Shown here: positions 42,345 through 53,010 of the stretch, piece after piece
How positions within the stretch are numbered: position 1 is the stretch's first letter
Layout of the letters: each line of letters opens with the position of its first letter
Assembly (NCBI GenBank): GCA_033558025.1
Contig: JAUCEF010000012.1
Location: 124,001 to 188,000, forward strand
DNA from: Phytophthora sp. 'mugwort'
Taxonomy: Eukaryota; Oomycota; Peronosporomycetes; Peronosporales; Peronosporaceae
Reading direction: 5' to 3'
Length of the DNA: 64,000 bases
Made by a program: the position numbers and the translations under genes
The notes under the pieces: model-generated
Told to the model about the DNA's origin: nothing
What the model saw: only the letters and a program-made list of their open reading frames with translations
Databases searched by the model: none

Positions 42345-43550
42345 TCTCACCTTGATTGCGTAAAAAACTGACTGAAGTTGTCTCGCGCTAGAGGCTTAGT
42401 CCTGATGTCCGCGGTGTTGTTGTTCAGTAGCACATGAAACATGTTTAATCATTTGCCGTCCTCAACCATGTACCAAATAAGATGAAACTTGGTATTGATG
42501 TGCTTTGTATTCAAGTGCTTGGAAGGCTTCTCTGTCGGGTATAGTGGTATCTGGTTGTCGCTGCGCACCAGTGGTGTGACAGGCGGCCACCTTAACGCCT
42601 CACACAATACCACAATCAACAGAATATGCTTGACACCTTCGTTCATCGCGGTTATTTCAGCTTGTGCTGGATTGGGCATTGGCGCCCTATTTGCGTGGAT
42701 CATAGAAGATCACATTTCATCGAGAAGAGTAACATAACCAGAGGCAGGCAGGCTTGGAATCATCAGGATTATTTGCGTAATCAGATTTCGTAAACTACCG
42801 CAATATAGACATCCTTGCCATGGCTACGGCCATGTGAAGTGCGTATATCCCGTCCTTGCAACAGGTAACTGAGCATCCGCTTTGCCTCTAAGAAGTGCGT
42901 CTCTGTGAAGCACGACATGAAATGCCCGAGATGCCAAACAGCATGTGCGATATCAGGTCGCGAACACACGAAATATTGCATTCTTCCAACTAATTCTCGG
43001 TACGATATGGCAGCGAGCTTGGCTAGCTACCTCAACTTCGCTCTGGATTCACTCGCAGTACTATGTGCCCAGCAACCGTAGGAATCAAGTATACCAAACT
43101 TTCACAAAAGCCTCATTTGGTTTGTTCATTGTATCAGCGTGACTTCGATCCCCAGCAGGTACTTCACTTCTCCCATGCTGCTTAAAACAAACTTGACTCC
43201 AAGCTGTGCTGCAACTTGTGAACGCAACACTGTTGTTCTCACCTGCAGGAATTCGCCCACATAGGCGGTCATAGCATGACCACCTCACTGCTCCTGTACT
43301 TCGCGTGGAAACCGTAGTCATTGTCAAGACTTGTGAATCCAAGGTTCACTAGGAAGACGCGGATGGTATTCCCCCCCCCCGCGTACGAAACCAAGAAAAA
43401 CAAATACACGATCCGCATATGCAAATCAAGTGATGGGAGCAGTGGCAGTGGTCGTGAAAATATCGCTAACACGTTCTCAATAATTTGTCGGACGAAAGCT
43501 CCGGTTCTCCAGGTCAGTGCGATAATCGGCACCGAGAACGAAAGCACGCA
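42345..43550 (-). pseudogene. Ty1/copia fragment (element 3): RT end and RNase H
   Basis: The minus strand reads NLGFTSLDNDYGF (43.3 kb), then a shifted frame FVGEFLQVRTTV, VKYLLGIEVT and GRMQYFVCSRPDIAHAV. RNase H remnants follow (AEITAMNEGVKHILLIV, then KHLNTKHINTKFHL). These are the second half of a copia reverse transcriptase plus RNase H. A G-run (C at 43371-43380 on plus) interrupts it. Integrase and gag are missing. Its sequence is not a close copy of element 1 by eye. Confidence 0.7.
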
Positions 43551-43569
43551 TTAGACGCACCAAACTTAT

Positions 43570-44940
43570 ATGGAGCGTGTGGAGGTAGCTAACCCTAGTG
43601 ACGACGTCCAGAACAAGATACTGCTGCATTCCCAGCTCGTTTTTGCAACATGGGAAGAGCTTATTACTGTACTCGAGTCGTATTGCAACAAGCACAAGCT
43701 ACTACTTCGAGCAAGAGATACCCAGCCTGTCCGAAATCACAATTCGTACGTCATACTGTGTTGGTTTTGCCATAGTAAATTAACTATTGAATGTAATGTT
43801 GATGATCAGGTTGAATGCGTCAGATTCCTTTAAGGGTGGTGTACAACAACGATTTTCGCTGCACGCATGGGATCCAATAGAAGTCTCGCGCTAAAGGTCA
43901 TCGCAGCACGCGGACACAGTTTTACTGGTTGCAAGGCCCGATTCGGCTACAGCAGCGCGAAATTTGCCGCAGAAGATGGCAATGCAGACTGGAAGATTGC
44001 TCTCGTAACTGGGTAAGTGGGTGTCTAATTAAACGGGACTTTCAGGCTCGGACAACACTCTGCTTGGTGTAGACATGAACTCATAACCACCACCCGGATC
44101 ATGCAAGATTTTCTGGCCATTTCAGAAAATAGCCGGATCTTGGAGGAAGTACGTGTTTCGCCGACGCACACGCAGAGTCGCATTTTGTTCAAGACTATTT
44201 GTCGGATGTGCTGGAACGACATGGGCACTACAGCAAGCTCGCAACATTGTACAAAAAGTTCTGGAAAGTACTTCTGCCGAGAAGCAGCTGTTGTCTATGT
44301 TATACGCTCTCAATGGGAATGATGGCCATGACGTACCCGTGATACGGGCACGTAATGACGTGGCCGGCGGCGTTGTGATGTAGACTGCAGTCCAAAAGCT
44401 CGATTATAAGCAGTGGGGTAGGACCTTATGCATGGATAGGACTTACGACCCGAATAAGTTGGGTTTCCATCTCGGTAAACACCCTTTGCTGTGGGCACCC
44501 TTGCCCCCGGTAGAGCGCCGTTATCACTGATATGGCGCCCTTAACATGTATTGGGTGCTTGTGATGTTACATGAAGCCTACTGGTCACGAGTTCAGCAGG
44601 GAGTGGTGTGCTTGTTCTTAACTGCACTGGATGAAACTTTGGAAACTATGGAGGTTATTCTGAAGTTTATTAAAGCTTACAACAACTCCTAGACTGAGAT
44701 TAAAAGTGCTGTAATTGCCAAAGACATTAAGGAGTGGAGAGTGTTGGAGAAGTGCTTTTGCAGGTGGTGTTGTTGCTGTGTCAATTTCACTCGATGACAA
44801 ACTGGAAGGAGGTTGGGACGAGGGTGACATACGATCTCAACGACATTCAGCGAGATGAAATGGAAAACTCGGTTAAGGCAGATGATGTATAGCACCACAA
44901 TCGTCGCCTTCAACCGAACGATATATGACTCTAAAAAAAC
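43570..44940 (+). pseudogene. Mutator-like (MULE) transposase with FAR1-type N terminus, decayed
   Basis: It starts at an ATG with ATWEELITVLESYCNKHKLL and RARDTQPVRNHN. It continues in other frames with CTHG, SRAKGHR and TGCKARF, the FAR1/FLYWCH-like zinc-binding region of oomycete MULEs. The catalytic domain remnants are QKLDYKQWGRTLCMDRTYDP (first aspartate, 44.39-44.46 kb), KFIKAYNNS, VIAKDIKEWRVLEKCF (second acidic motif, ~44.72 kb) and a CQFH-like segment with NWKEVGTRVTYDLNDIQRDE. Numerous stops and frameshifts are present. I could not identify terminal inverted repeats. Confidence 0.65.
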
Positions 44941-45119
44941 AAATTTGCAATTGTGTGTGACCTGTCCTGGGATTTGTACGAAGGAAATCGCTCGGCTGCT
45001 GGGTCGATTTTAACCAAACCTATCTAGACAACGCATCGCGCTCAGGTATCAGTTATTGTAGCTTGTAGCCGCGCCGCCTGGTAATCGTAATGATCACATG
45101 ACAAGGACCCCCCAAGATC

Positions 45120-46080
45120 GGCAGTCATCAAAAATGCAGTCCGTGTTTTTATACGCGGCCATTATGAGAAAAGGAAAACAAAACGACATAAAGGACATTT
45201 TCTAGGGTAGGAGGTCTATATCGTGCTTGATGCAGCCACTCCCCACAGCATAAATGCAGCGCTCCGTAGCGTTTCGTGGAGAAATGGATACATCTGTGGC
45301 ACCCACCAGGTCAAAAACCTACGTCTATCGACCGCGAGCTATGTCGCAAGGTCTGAGTATGCGCTGCGAATGACCAGCAGTGAGTGCGGTTCTCGTCAGA
45401 TTGTATACATGGATGAAATCTACATACATCAGCATTACACCGTGATTCACTTGTCGACCCAACAGATAACAAATGTGTTAAAGAAAAGCACGAAGGCGGA
45501 CGCTTGTTGGTGTTATCCCTGATTTGGATTGTAAGTGATGATGAGCGCACACAAACTCAGTCACCACAGCTAACGGAATATATAGTGGATATTTTTGAGG
45601 GTAGCAAGCAGACAGTACAATATCATGGCATGCTTTGCCATGAGTACGTTGTCGAGTGGATGGATAAGTTGTTTCCCGCACTACAAGAGAAGATTTGCGA
45701 ACTGTGTTTTTTAAACGGATAATACCAATATCACAAAGTAATTCCAGATCGGGTAGCAGGCAGTCGAAATTGCTCGACGCGATGAAGCACTATGGTATGC
45801 CTATTCCTGAAAGTGCAACAAAAGTTATATTGTGGAAGGCATTGTCGGATTATTTTGGAACATGTGGTTCTTGCTATCGTCAGCAAACTGAGGACTAAAG
45901 ACCACGCCGTGGTGTTCACCATAATAATCAGCAGCCAATAGAGATTGTATGGGCACATGTAAAGGACGAAGTCGGCCATCAGTATTCGACAAGCACAACA
46001 TTTGCGGACGTTCAACTTCGACTTGGGCGAGCCTTCACTAACTTACAGTCTGATACTGTACGAGGTGCATCGGTGCAGCA
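45120..46080 (+). pseudogene. DDE_3 (Tc1/mariner-IS630-like) transposase, decayed
   Basis: 45223-45522 is an open stretch ending in IVYMDEIYIHQHY, where the aspartate is the first DDE residue. YHGMLCHEYVVEWMDKLFPA follows near 45.63 kb, then SKLLDAMKHYGMPIPESATK (45.77-45.82 kb). The last motif is a frame reading QPIEIVWAHVKDEVGHQYST near 45.94-46.0 kb, where the glutamate is the last catalytic residue. The D-D-E order and the IEIVWAHVK motif identify DDE_3-type transposases. Stops between the segments make it a pseudogene. Confidence 0.65.
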
Positions 46081-46373
46081 AACAAGCTAGTCATGCAACT
46101 CAAGGAGTGCCTTAATAAAAATTGCCACGGATGCGCGCAGGGAGTCGACATGGGAGGGAGAGGATAACGACGATGAATAAGACGGTTATCATCAACCCCT
46201 TGGTTCCCGGTTATATTCATGAGGGTATATTTGTTACCTGTCCCATATATTACTGTATATAGTTTTGTATATGGAGACACTTAAGTACGTTGGGGATCGG
46301 TGTGGGTAAGCTATGGGACCGGTACATATGGTCCTCACCAAGCCGGCCCAGATTAAAACTGGCGAGAAAGACG

Positions 46374-46545
46374 CACAAGGCGCTTCCTGTATGGGTAACC
46401 ATGTTCCACACCGGGTCGCCCAGACCGAAACTGGAGAGGAAGACGCACGAGGCGCTTCCTGTGTGGGTAACTATGGTCCACACCAGGTCACCCAGATCTT
46501 AACTGAAGAAGTAGCGGCGAGACGCGCTTCTTGTGTGGGTAACCA
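46374..46545 (+). repeat. 72-bp tandem repeat in the gypsy 5' part
   Basis: A 72-bp unit beginning GCGCTTCCTGT starts at about 46379, recurs at 46451 and restarts at 46523; a related partial unit precedes it. In one frame each unit is 24 residues long with the core GASCVGNYGPHQVTQ. Differences between units are small. Confidence 0.72.
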
Positions 46546-49034
46546 AGTCCCACACGAAGCCCTTGGGCTTTGGACGTCGTAAAATTGATGTCCACACACA
46601 TGGGTAACGAAGTACCACGTCGCGGTCGCCGTCGACGGCATAGTCGACATCACAAGTCGAGTCTGAAGTCACTTCAGACTGAGGTGGCTTCAAGCGATTC
46701 GGAACCCAGGGCCCGGGTTCTTCCGACGCGGCCAGTCGAAGGGTGTTATCACATCCTCGACGGCGAGACCGTCCATCGGGTCAAAAAAAAAAGAAAGGCA
46801 GGCGGCATTCAGCTAGAACCGCTACCCGATGTATCAGAGCTCCTGAACCTCGAAGCGTTGACGCCGACAGATTTCCTGGCCCATCTGAGGGCTGGGGAAA
46901 TCGCGGAGATGGTACTTTGAAACAAGAGTCCGAATCCAGAGGAATGGGATTCCTCCTCGGTTATGGACGAGGGCGTCCTGGAGGCATTCTTCTCCCAGCG
47001 TGCCTCACGCTAGTGTTCTAAGATTCTCAAGAATCCGAAGGATCCAGTGTATCCTTTAATGAAGGAGTTCGAGGACGCGGTGTTCAAGGATCTACCGTCT
47101 CAACTCCCATCGGATCGTGGAAACAGGCACGAGATTGATCTTGTGCCAGGCACAAAAAATGTACTGTGTCACCAGACGGTGGCCACTGCCTCGCGAGCAG
47201 TGAGAGGTCATTGATGTCTTCGTCGCCGCAAAGACCAAGCCAGGTATGGTGTGGGAATCGAAATCCCTGTACTCGACGCCAATCTTTTGCGTTCGGAAGC
47301 CAAACGGGAAGTGGCGTCTGGTTCAAGCTTTTAATAAGCTGAACTGCGCAACGGTGCCGGCCCAGACACCCATCCCGCGAAAGGATGTGTTGTTAAACCA
47401 CATGGCGTGTGCGAGTGATACGTTGCCCTGGATCTAGCGGATGGATACTATCAGATCCTGATGGTGAGCACCCCGAGCGGTATGCTCTGCGAGTGTCTGG
47501 TGATGCCACAAGGCCTATCTAATGCCCCGGCGACGTTCACTCGCGTGCGTACACACAGTCGTACGTCGACGACATCGTCGTCCATAGCCGTGCCGAGCAA
47601 GGCAAGATGGCTATGGAGGTGCATTAGGAGCACCTCCGTCGAACGTTGAAGGTCATGAGAGCGAATAAGCCTATGCCAACATCGACAAGTGCGTCTTTGC
47701 GGCGCAAAATATCAATGTTCTCGGTTGCTTCGTCAGCAACGTCGACGTTCGTGCCGACCAGATAAGGTTAAGGCCATTTCGTCTTGAGAAACGACAAGGT
47801 CCCGAAAGGACCAGCGAAAGTACTTGCGGAGGTGGTTGGACAAGCTCAGCCACTTCCTCAGGTTCACGCGAGTGTGGCTAAACCCTTGTCGGATATTTTG
47901 TAGAAGGATATCGACTTGCACTGGGGGCGTGAGCACCAGGAAGCCTTTAAAAAAGTCAAGGCAACCGCCTTCCGAAGGCGCCTGTCCTGGCACTGCCGGA
48001 CGAGACGAAGACGTTCAGTGTCATCTGCGATGCATCCGATTATGTAATCGAAATCGAATGTGCATTGCTGTAGAACGATGCTGTTGGACGTCAACGAGTG
48101 ATATCGTCTCAGTCCCGGCTGATCAAGGCTGCCGAACGGAATTACCTAGTATACGGCGACGAATTTGCTCCATTTGACCCAAAGGGTGGCAAGGTGCTGT
48201 CCCACTTCGCGGAATACAACCTCCGCGCTGAGTACGAGCCTGGCAAGGCCAACGTGCTTGCCGATGCGTTGTCACGCAGGCCGGACTTGAGCTGGCGCAC
48301 ATCAGTCGTGCCACGAACTATCTATACGATCAGATATGCATGGCGTGTCGGGGCGACGAAGCCCTGGTACCTCTGAGACAGTTCCTGGGCGCTGGCCAAG
48401 AAAATGCAAAGCCGAGTGGCTTACGCCACGTCCGAGAGCCCAGCTCGGTCGGTATGAGTGGCTCGATGGCCTTCTCTGCTACCGCGTAGAGCCCCAGGAA
48501 GCCCCGTCGGTAATCGTAACAAACTATGTGGATCTCAAGTTTGATATCCTTCAGGGGACGCACCTTTCGCCGTCCAGCGGTCGCTTGGCCGCGAGAAGAC
48601 CTACCAATAGGTCTCTCATACTTTTGGTGGATCCACATGTACAAGTGGTCGCACAGTACGTAAAAGACTTGTAAAACATGCCATCGGATGGAGCCTGTGG
48701 GGCACGCCTCGGCTCCTTTGCAGAGCCAGCCCGTTCCAGCGGACTGCTAGAAGTTCGATGAGTCTGGACTCCATCTTTGGACTTCCAGCGGACGGCCACG
48801 AAAACACCGGCATCTTCGTGTTCGTGTGCCGTCTGGGCGAAATGGTTCATCTTGCTCCGGTCAAGAGACAGTGACCGGGGAACAGGCTGCAAAGCTGTTC
48901 TTGAATGGTGTTACCCGCCATCATGGTCTGCGGTGGAAATTGGCTCGGATTGTGACCCGCGGTTTACCGCTGGGTTCTGACGAACGCTGTTCCAACTACT
49001 TGGAATGAGGCTGCACATACCCACTGCCGATCAT

Positions 49035-49091
49035 CCTCAAACGCATGGGCAGACGGAGCGTGTCAACCTCCGTCTGCCCATGCGTTTGAGG
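49035..49091. repeat. Perfect 24-bp inverted repeat, 9-nt loop
   Basis: Arms 49035-49058 and 49068-49091 are perfectly complementary. The left arm is integrase coding sequence; the right arm is its inverted copy. Confidence 0.9.
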
Positions 49092-49418
49092 GAGGCACCT
49101 TGGACGCCACCTTGGTCTATTATTGAAAAGCAGAGGTTTTGCCAGACGGCTTAGAGCGCTTAGCCTGCTGCTTGAAAGCTACAGGTTTAGCGGGCACTTT
49201 CGCACCGCTGCCAGACCGAGCCTTGGTCATGCTTGAGGCTGAAGCCGAGAAGAAAACAGCACGTGAAACTGCTCGGGATTCGAACGGGAATGAGCCAGCT
49301 ACGAAACATAACCGCAGCGAAGTCGATGCATTTCGACTTGGAGAATGAATGGCGACGGCTTCCTTTCACTCGCCCTGGATAGTCGAAAAAAGGGTAACCG
49401 ACCGTAAGTGGGGGAGGA

Positions 49419-49740
49419 TGTAACGGGGTTGCATGAAGAGTGCCAAGTCACTCTTTAGAATGGTGTACCCAAGCACCCCTAATGATGTAGCCAACATCAG
49501 GTCACTGATGGGTACCACACATATTATACAAGGGACCTCATAGCCACCAATAGGATAACATCTAATATACTTTACAGGTGACTTACAGCTAGTATGCAGA
49601 CGCATTAAGGAGATCACCTATAAATATATGCAGTCTTATATCTGCCTATTTGGTAACAGTCCCCTCCGCCAGTTGAACTGCCGTTCACTGAGAATTTGTA
49701 GTCACATTTCTGTGCGCAAGGTGTTGTGTGCCCCGTCACA
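49419..49740 (+). repeat. 3' LTR of the gypsy element
   Basis: A 322-bp block starting TGTAACGGGG and ending CCCCGTCACA, so TG...CA with short inverted ends. It is preceded by the purine tract AAGTGGGGGAGGA (49406-49418), a polypurine tract. It contains a TATA-like CCTATAAATATATG at 49617-49630, as expected for an LTR promoter. It lies directly downstream of the gypsy pol remnants, and no second copy is found in the window. Confidence 0.82.
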
Positions 49741-50450
49741 CTCTAACGCCATTCGCTGCGAATCTACTGGAGTCTCTTGTAGCTGACATAAACGGGGTTC
49801 TCCTTCGGTGACATGCGCACGACGACGCATCGATGAAAGCGATGCGCATTTCTGCGAATGCGTCGTTGACGCACCAGCTGGGTCTGGAAACGGTTACTGT
49901 AGTAACCGCGATGTTGAGATGATGGCGGCTCAGTGGCGTTGAATAAGCAAAATCACGACGACAAAGCGGACGCGTGCATGCGATGGCTTCCATCGGCGCT
50001 TGTCAAGGTGATTGGAGTTTGGCGCTGGACTTGCAAATTGTGTAGACCTCTATAAATAATTCAAATAACTGTTGTCTGTAAGCGTTGGTGGGCCGTGTAA
50101 TATACCCAATACCATTTATGCTAAAACCCTCTATACCAACCTTGGTCATCCATCGCCATCACTTCTCAACTTGTACAGTGTTAAACACAACCGACTACAA
50201 GAGATCTCCGCGGCAGGTGCACGCCTGCATTCTGCGCATCGGCAAGGACCTCACCCTCATCACCAGCATGATCGTTACTACGAAGACATACATGTTAATA
50301 CATAACATACTCGCTCAATTACAAGCTTTCACCGGAACAGTGCCCTCTTGCCTTCGCTGATCCGGCACTAATAAACTGTGCCCCTTACCGATTAGAGCCC
50401 TCCACGGTCGCTACCATTCATTAGCTTCGCTGGTCAGCATGCACGGAGTG
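49741..50450. other. Intergenic, nothing assigned
   Basis: I see no gene or repeat with support. Short frames on both strands carry no motif. Confidence 0.35.
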
Positions 50451-50454
50451 CAGT

Positions 50455-51320
50455 CGTGTCCTCATTTCCGAAGTTGGCGCAGCATCGCCAAGCCATCGAC
50501 ATCGGCCGCAAGCAAGAGGTCATCGCCTGGATTGAGGTAGAAGGTGACTGCTAGCCGACCAAACCATCGCGCACTTCCGCACGAAGGTATGGACTCGCGA
50601 TGGTGGTGCTGTGAAAAAGTGGTGGCGATTGAAGAACAAGATCCAGGACACGCCCTCGCACCAGCTTCGTCTAGCTGGCTGTGGCCACAGAAGACGTCCG
50701 GACAACTGGAGGATATGCTGTATGATGAGTTCTTGAACAAGCGGCTCAAGAAAGAAAAAAATCACGCACCTAGCTGTCTAACACTGCGTTGGATATGTAT
50801 GGGGGAGAAGTAGGCGAAAATGGTCGTCTGTATAGTGATGGAAAGTGCCTCGTGTGGGACAGCATGCGTACGCATTTCTCCAAGGTTATCAAAGCTAAGT
50901 GCGCGACTAGAAATATTGCGATGTATGTTGTACCCGGAGGACGCACACCGTATTGGCAAGCGGTCGACATCGGGATATGAATGAGCTTTAAGGATTTGCT
51001 CTCGGTCGAGATCAATGCGAGAAAAAAGTTGTTGGACAAGGTGCAGTGCACGTGGCTAAACAACCCGCGCATGCCCGGCGTAGAAAATGTGTGTGAATGG
51101 GTGCGCAAGGAGAGGCGTGAACACTGATAAAGCTACAGTGCCTCGAAGTATTTGTGCGGCTGGTTTGCTTCAAACTCCACTGACCGGTTTATTGCTAAGC
51201 ACGATGGCTATGACCATTAATTCAACGCTTTGTGGGGCAGCAACGACGAGAATCTGGACAAGGACACGCTCAATGTGCAAGCCTTAGACGACGTCCCTGA
51301 CGACATTGCAATTTAAGACG
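50455..51320 (+). pseudogene. Second CENP-B/pogo-like transposase fragment
   Basis: Plus-strand segments include AQHRQAIDIGRKQEVIAWIE (HTH region, 50.48 kb) and a frame with RWWCCEKVVAIEEQDPGHAL replacing part of it. The nuclease region at 50.83-50.98 kb reads KCLVWDSMRTHFSKVIKAKC then RNIAMYVVPGGRTPYWQAVD, whose Asp and following Pro-Gly-Gly match the second half of DDE_1 domains. A tail (FKDLLSVEINARKKLLDKVQ, then NALWGSNDENLD) reaches 51.3 kb. It differs from both other pogo-like copies in the window. No terminal repeats were identified. Confidence 0.6.
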
Positions 51321-51479
51321 AGTAGGCAGCGAGAATAATGGTCGAAATAAGGCCCGGCAGTGCTCGGAAAATACAATCATTTTGAAGTGACCCGCACCGA
51401 TCAAGCGTATTAGTTAACTGACAAACCATAGTTAATCATTGACACAATAGCAATATATTGCTTGGACTTACGGCTATTT

Positions 51480-53010
51480 GCCCCAGCTGGAAGAAAACCT
51501 TCACATCTGCCGTTGGACATCGAACACAGTGCTTACATCCCAGTAGCTACGGTTCATACGCAAGAAGAGTAGCACCCCCATGTTGACCGGTAGCAGCGAA
51601 GCTCGTTACGGTGTCACCACCAGTTTCGCCTGCCAGACCAGACGCTCACAGCGGTTGCTCGTCGGTGGGAGCTGGTGCAGCAGCTCCGAGTACAACGGCG
51701 ACGTCATAGAGGTTGACGACTTCTTCCTCGCTCGCAACATAGACGTAGCGAACTCCTCTTCGTTCTGCTGCTGCTCTCTTCGTTGCCTCTCTTGCGCTTC
51801 GAACCCGAGACCATGACCGCCTTTTCGAACTTCTTAATGGCCTCGCGCTAAGCAGCAGACAACCGGTCGCCATAATAACTGTCACCAAATACGTGTAGCA
51901 CATCAAATTAATACTAGAAATATCAAGCAGGTAACTGCAGAGTGCTATACCTTGACTGCCGCTGCTTCAAACACCGGCGAGTGCACGACATTCGCAGATG
52001 CTTTTAGGTTAAGCTTTATGGAGGGAAACCACTCCACGACGGAGTCGAACAGCGCGCGCACCTCCGCGAGTGACAAATCCCCCGCTTGCAGCTTGACCGT
52101 CACGCTATTGAAGATCCGGAAGTCCGTGAGGAGGGCCTCAGTGCGACGCTGCATCGCTGCCTTAGGGATACGATTAATCACAGCCTCAACTTGCTTCGCA
52201 GCATCGCGAATGCGCACGTACCGAGCAATCATGGGGTAGACCGAGCTTCAGCGTGTCACGTTTCGGCGCAGCGTGATCAGCTGCGTGCTGCCGCAGGACA
52301 GCGCGGTTGTTGATCGTGCGAAGTGCCAGCATCAGGGTGCTCACTGCGTCCATCGTTTCCGTGTGAGCTTCGAGAAACGCGTTGACAGACAAATTGGACC
52401 GGTGCGACGCACAGCCAATCAGAGGAACCCCCGGTCGTATCGCAGCCGCGCGGTTGGTTGCACAACTGCCACTAATCAGATACGCCAAGGCTGCCGGTAA
52501 TTGGCCAAAAATTGCGGCGATTTATTTTTCATGAGCTCGCAGTGCGACTGGGCAGTCTGGCCCCTTCCTCCATCGGATCGCAAAGAGCGCTGCTTCAACT
52601 CGCCGTCAGCCCAATACACAGCAAAGAGCGCTACGTAGTATTCCAAATAGTGGGTCCAGCCATCGAACAAGGGGCCGTAAGGCCCGGAAATTTCCGCAGT
52701 GATCTTGAACTCTACCGCCAAGACGGTGGTAGCGAGGTGGGCCTTGAGCGTCTTCGAGCACACAGGCTTCAGTTTGGACATTGCCCTAGTAAGTGGATCG
52801 TCGACCTCAGACATAGGCATGTTGCGGTCGACGACCAACTCCATCCAGCGGTACATGTTGGCGGTTCCCAGGCTGACGAACCCGTTCACCGAAAGAGATC
52901 CCGCCTGCCTGCTCTGGTGGACCTCGAAGTCGCGCTTGTAATCAGCGTGCTTATCCTTCAAGTGGCTGACAAGATTGGCGTAGCCACTTGGAGTAGCTTG
53001 CTTGCGCCAT
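51480..53010 (-). pseudogene. hAT-superfamily transposase, decayed
   Basis: Minus-strand frames carry a BED-finger-like remnant (YANLVSHLKDKHADYK), then SLGTANMYRWMELVVDRNMP, an FDGWTHYLEYYVALFAVYW block (the conserved hAT DxWT...HYVALF-type region), CATNRAAAIRPGVPLIGCAS HRSNLSVNAFLEAHTE, and IRDAAKQVEAVINRIPKAAM. The C-terminal dimerisation part is only vaguely present near 51.65-51.9 kb. The frame breaks at 52.47 and 52.2 kb. Confidence 0.68.

Larger units (their letters stand above)
46290..49400 (+). pseudogene. Ty3/gypsy retrotransposon pol, decayed and 5'-truncated
   Basis: Plus-strand fragments follow gypsy order. A pre-RT segment (LNLEALTPTDFLAHLRAGEI, 46.85 kb) leads to reverse transcriptase (CVRKPNGKWRLVQAFNKLN, 47.3 kb; VSTPSGM and MPQGLSNAPATFTR, 47.5 kb). 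RNase H follows, with LRAEYEPGKANVLADALSRR at 48.2-48.3 kb, and then integrase (GLPADGHENTGIFVFVCRL, 48.8 kb). The DDE part is missing: after the Gln-Thr-His-Gly-Gln-Thr-Glu-Arg-Val-Asn motif (~49.05 kb) the sequence folds back on itself. The RT active-site segment is not cleanly readable. IN after RT and the LTR at 49419-49740 confirm gypsy type. No 5' LTR is in the window. Confidence 0.82.
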
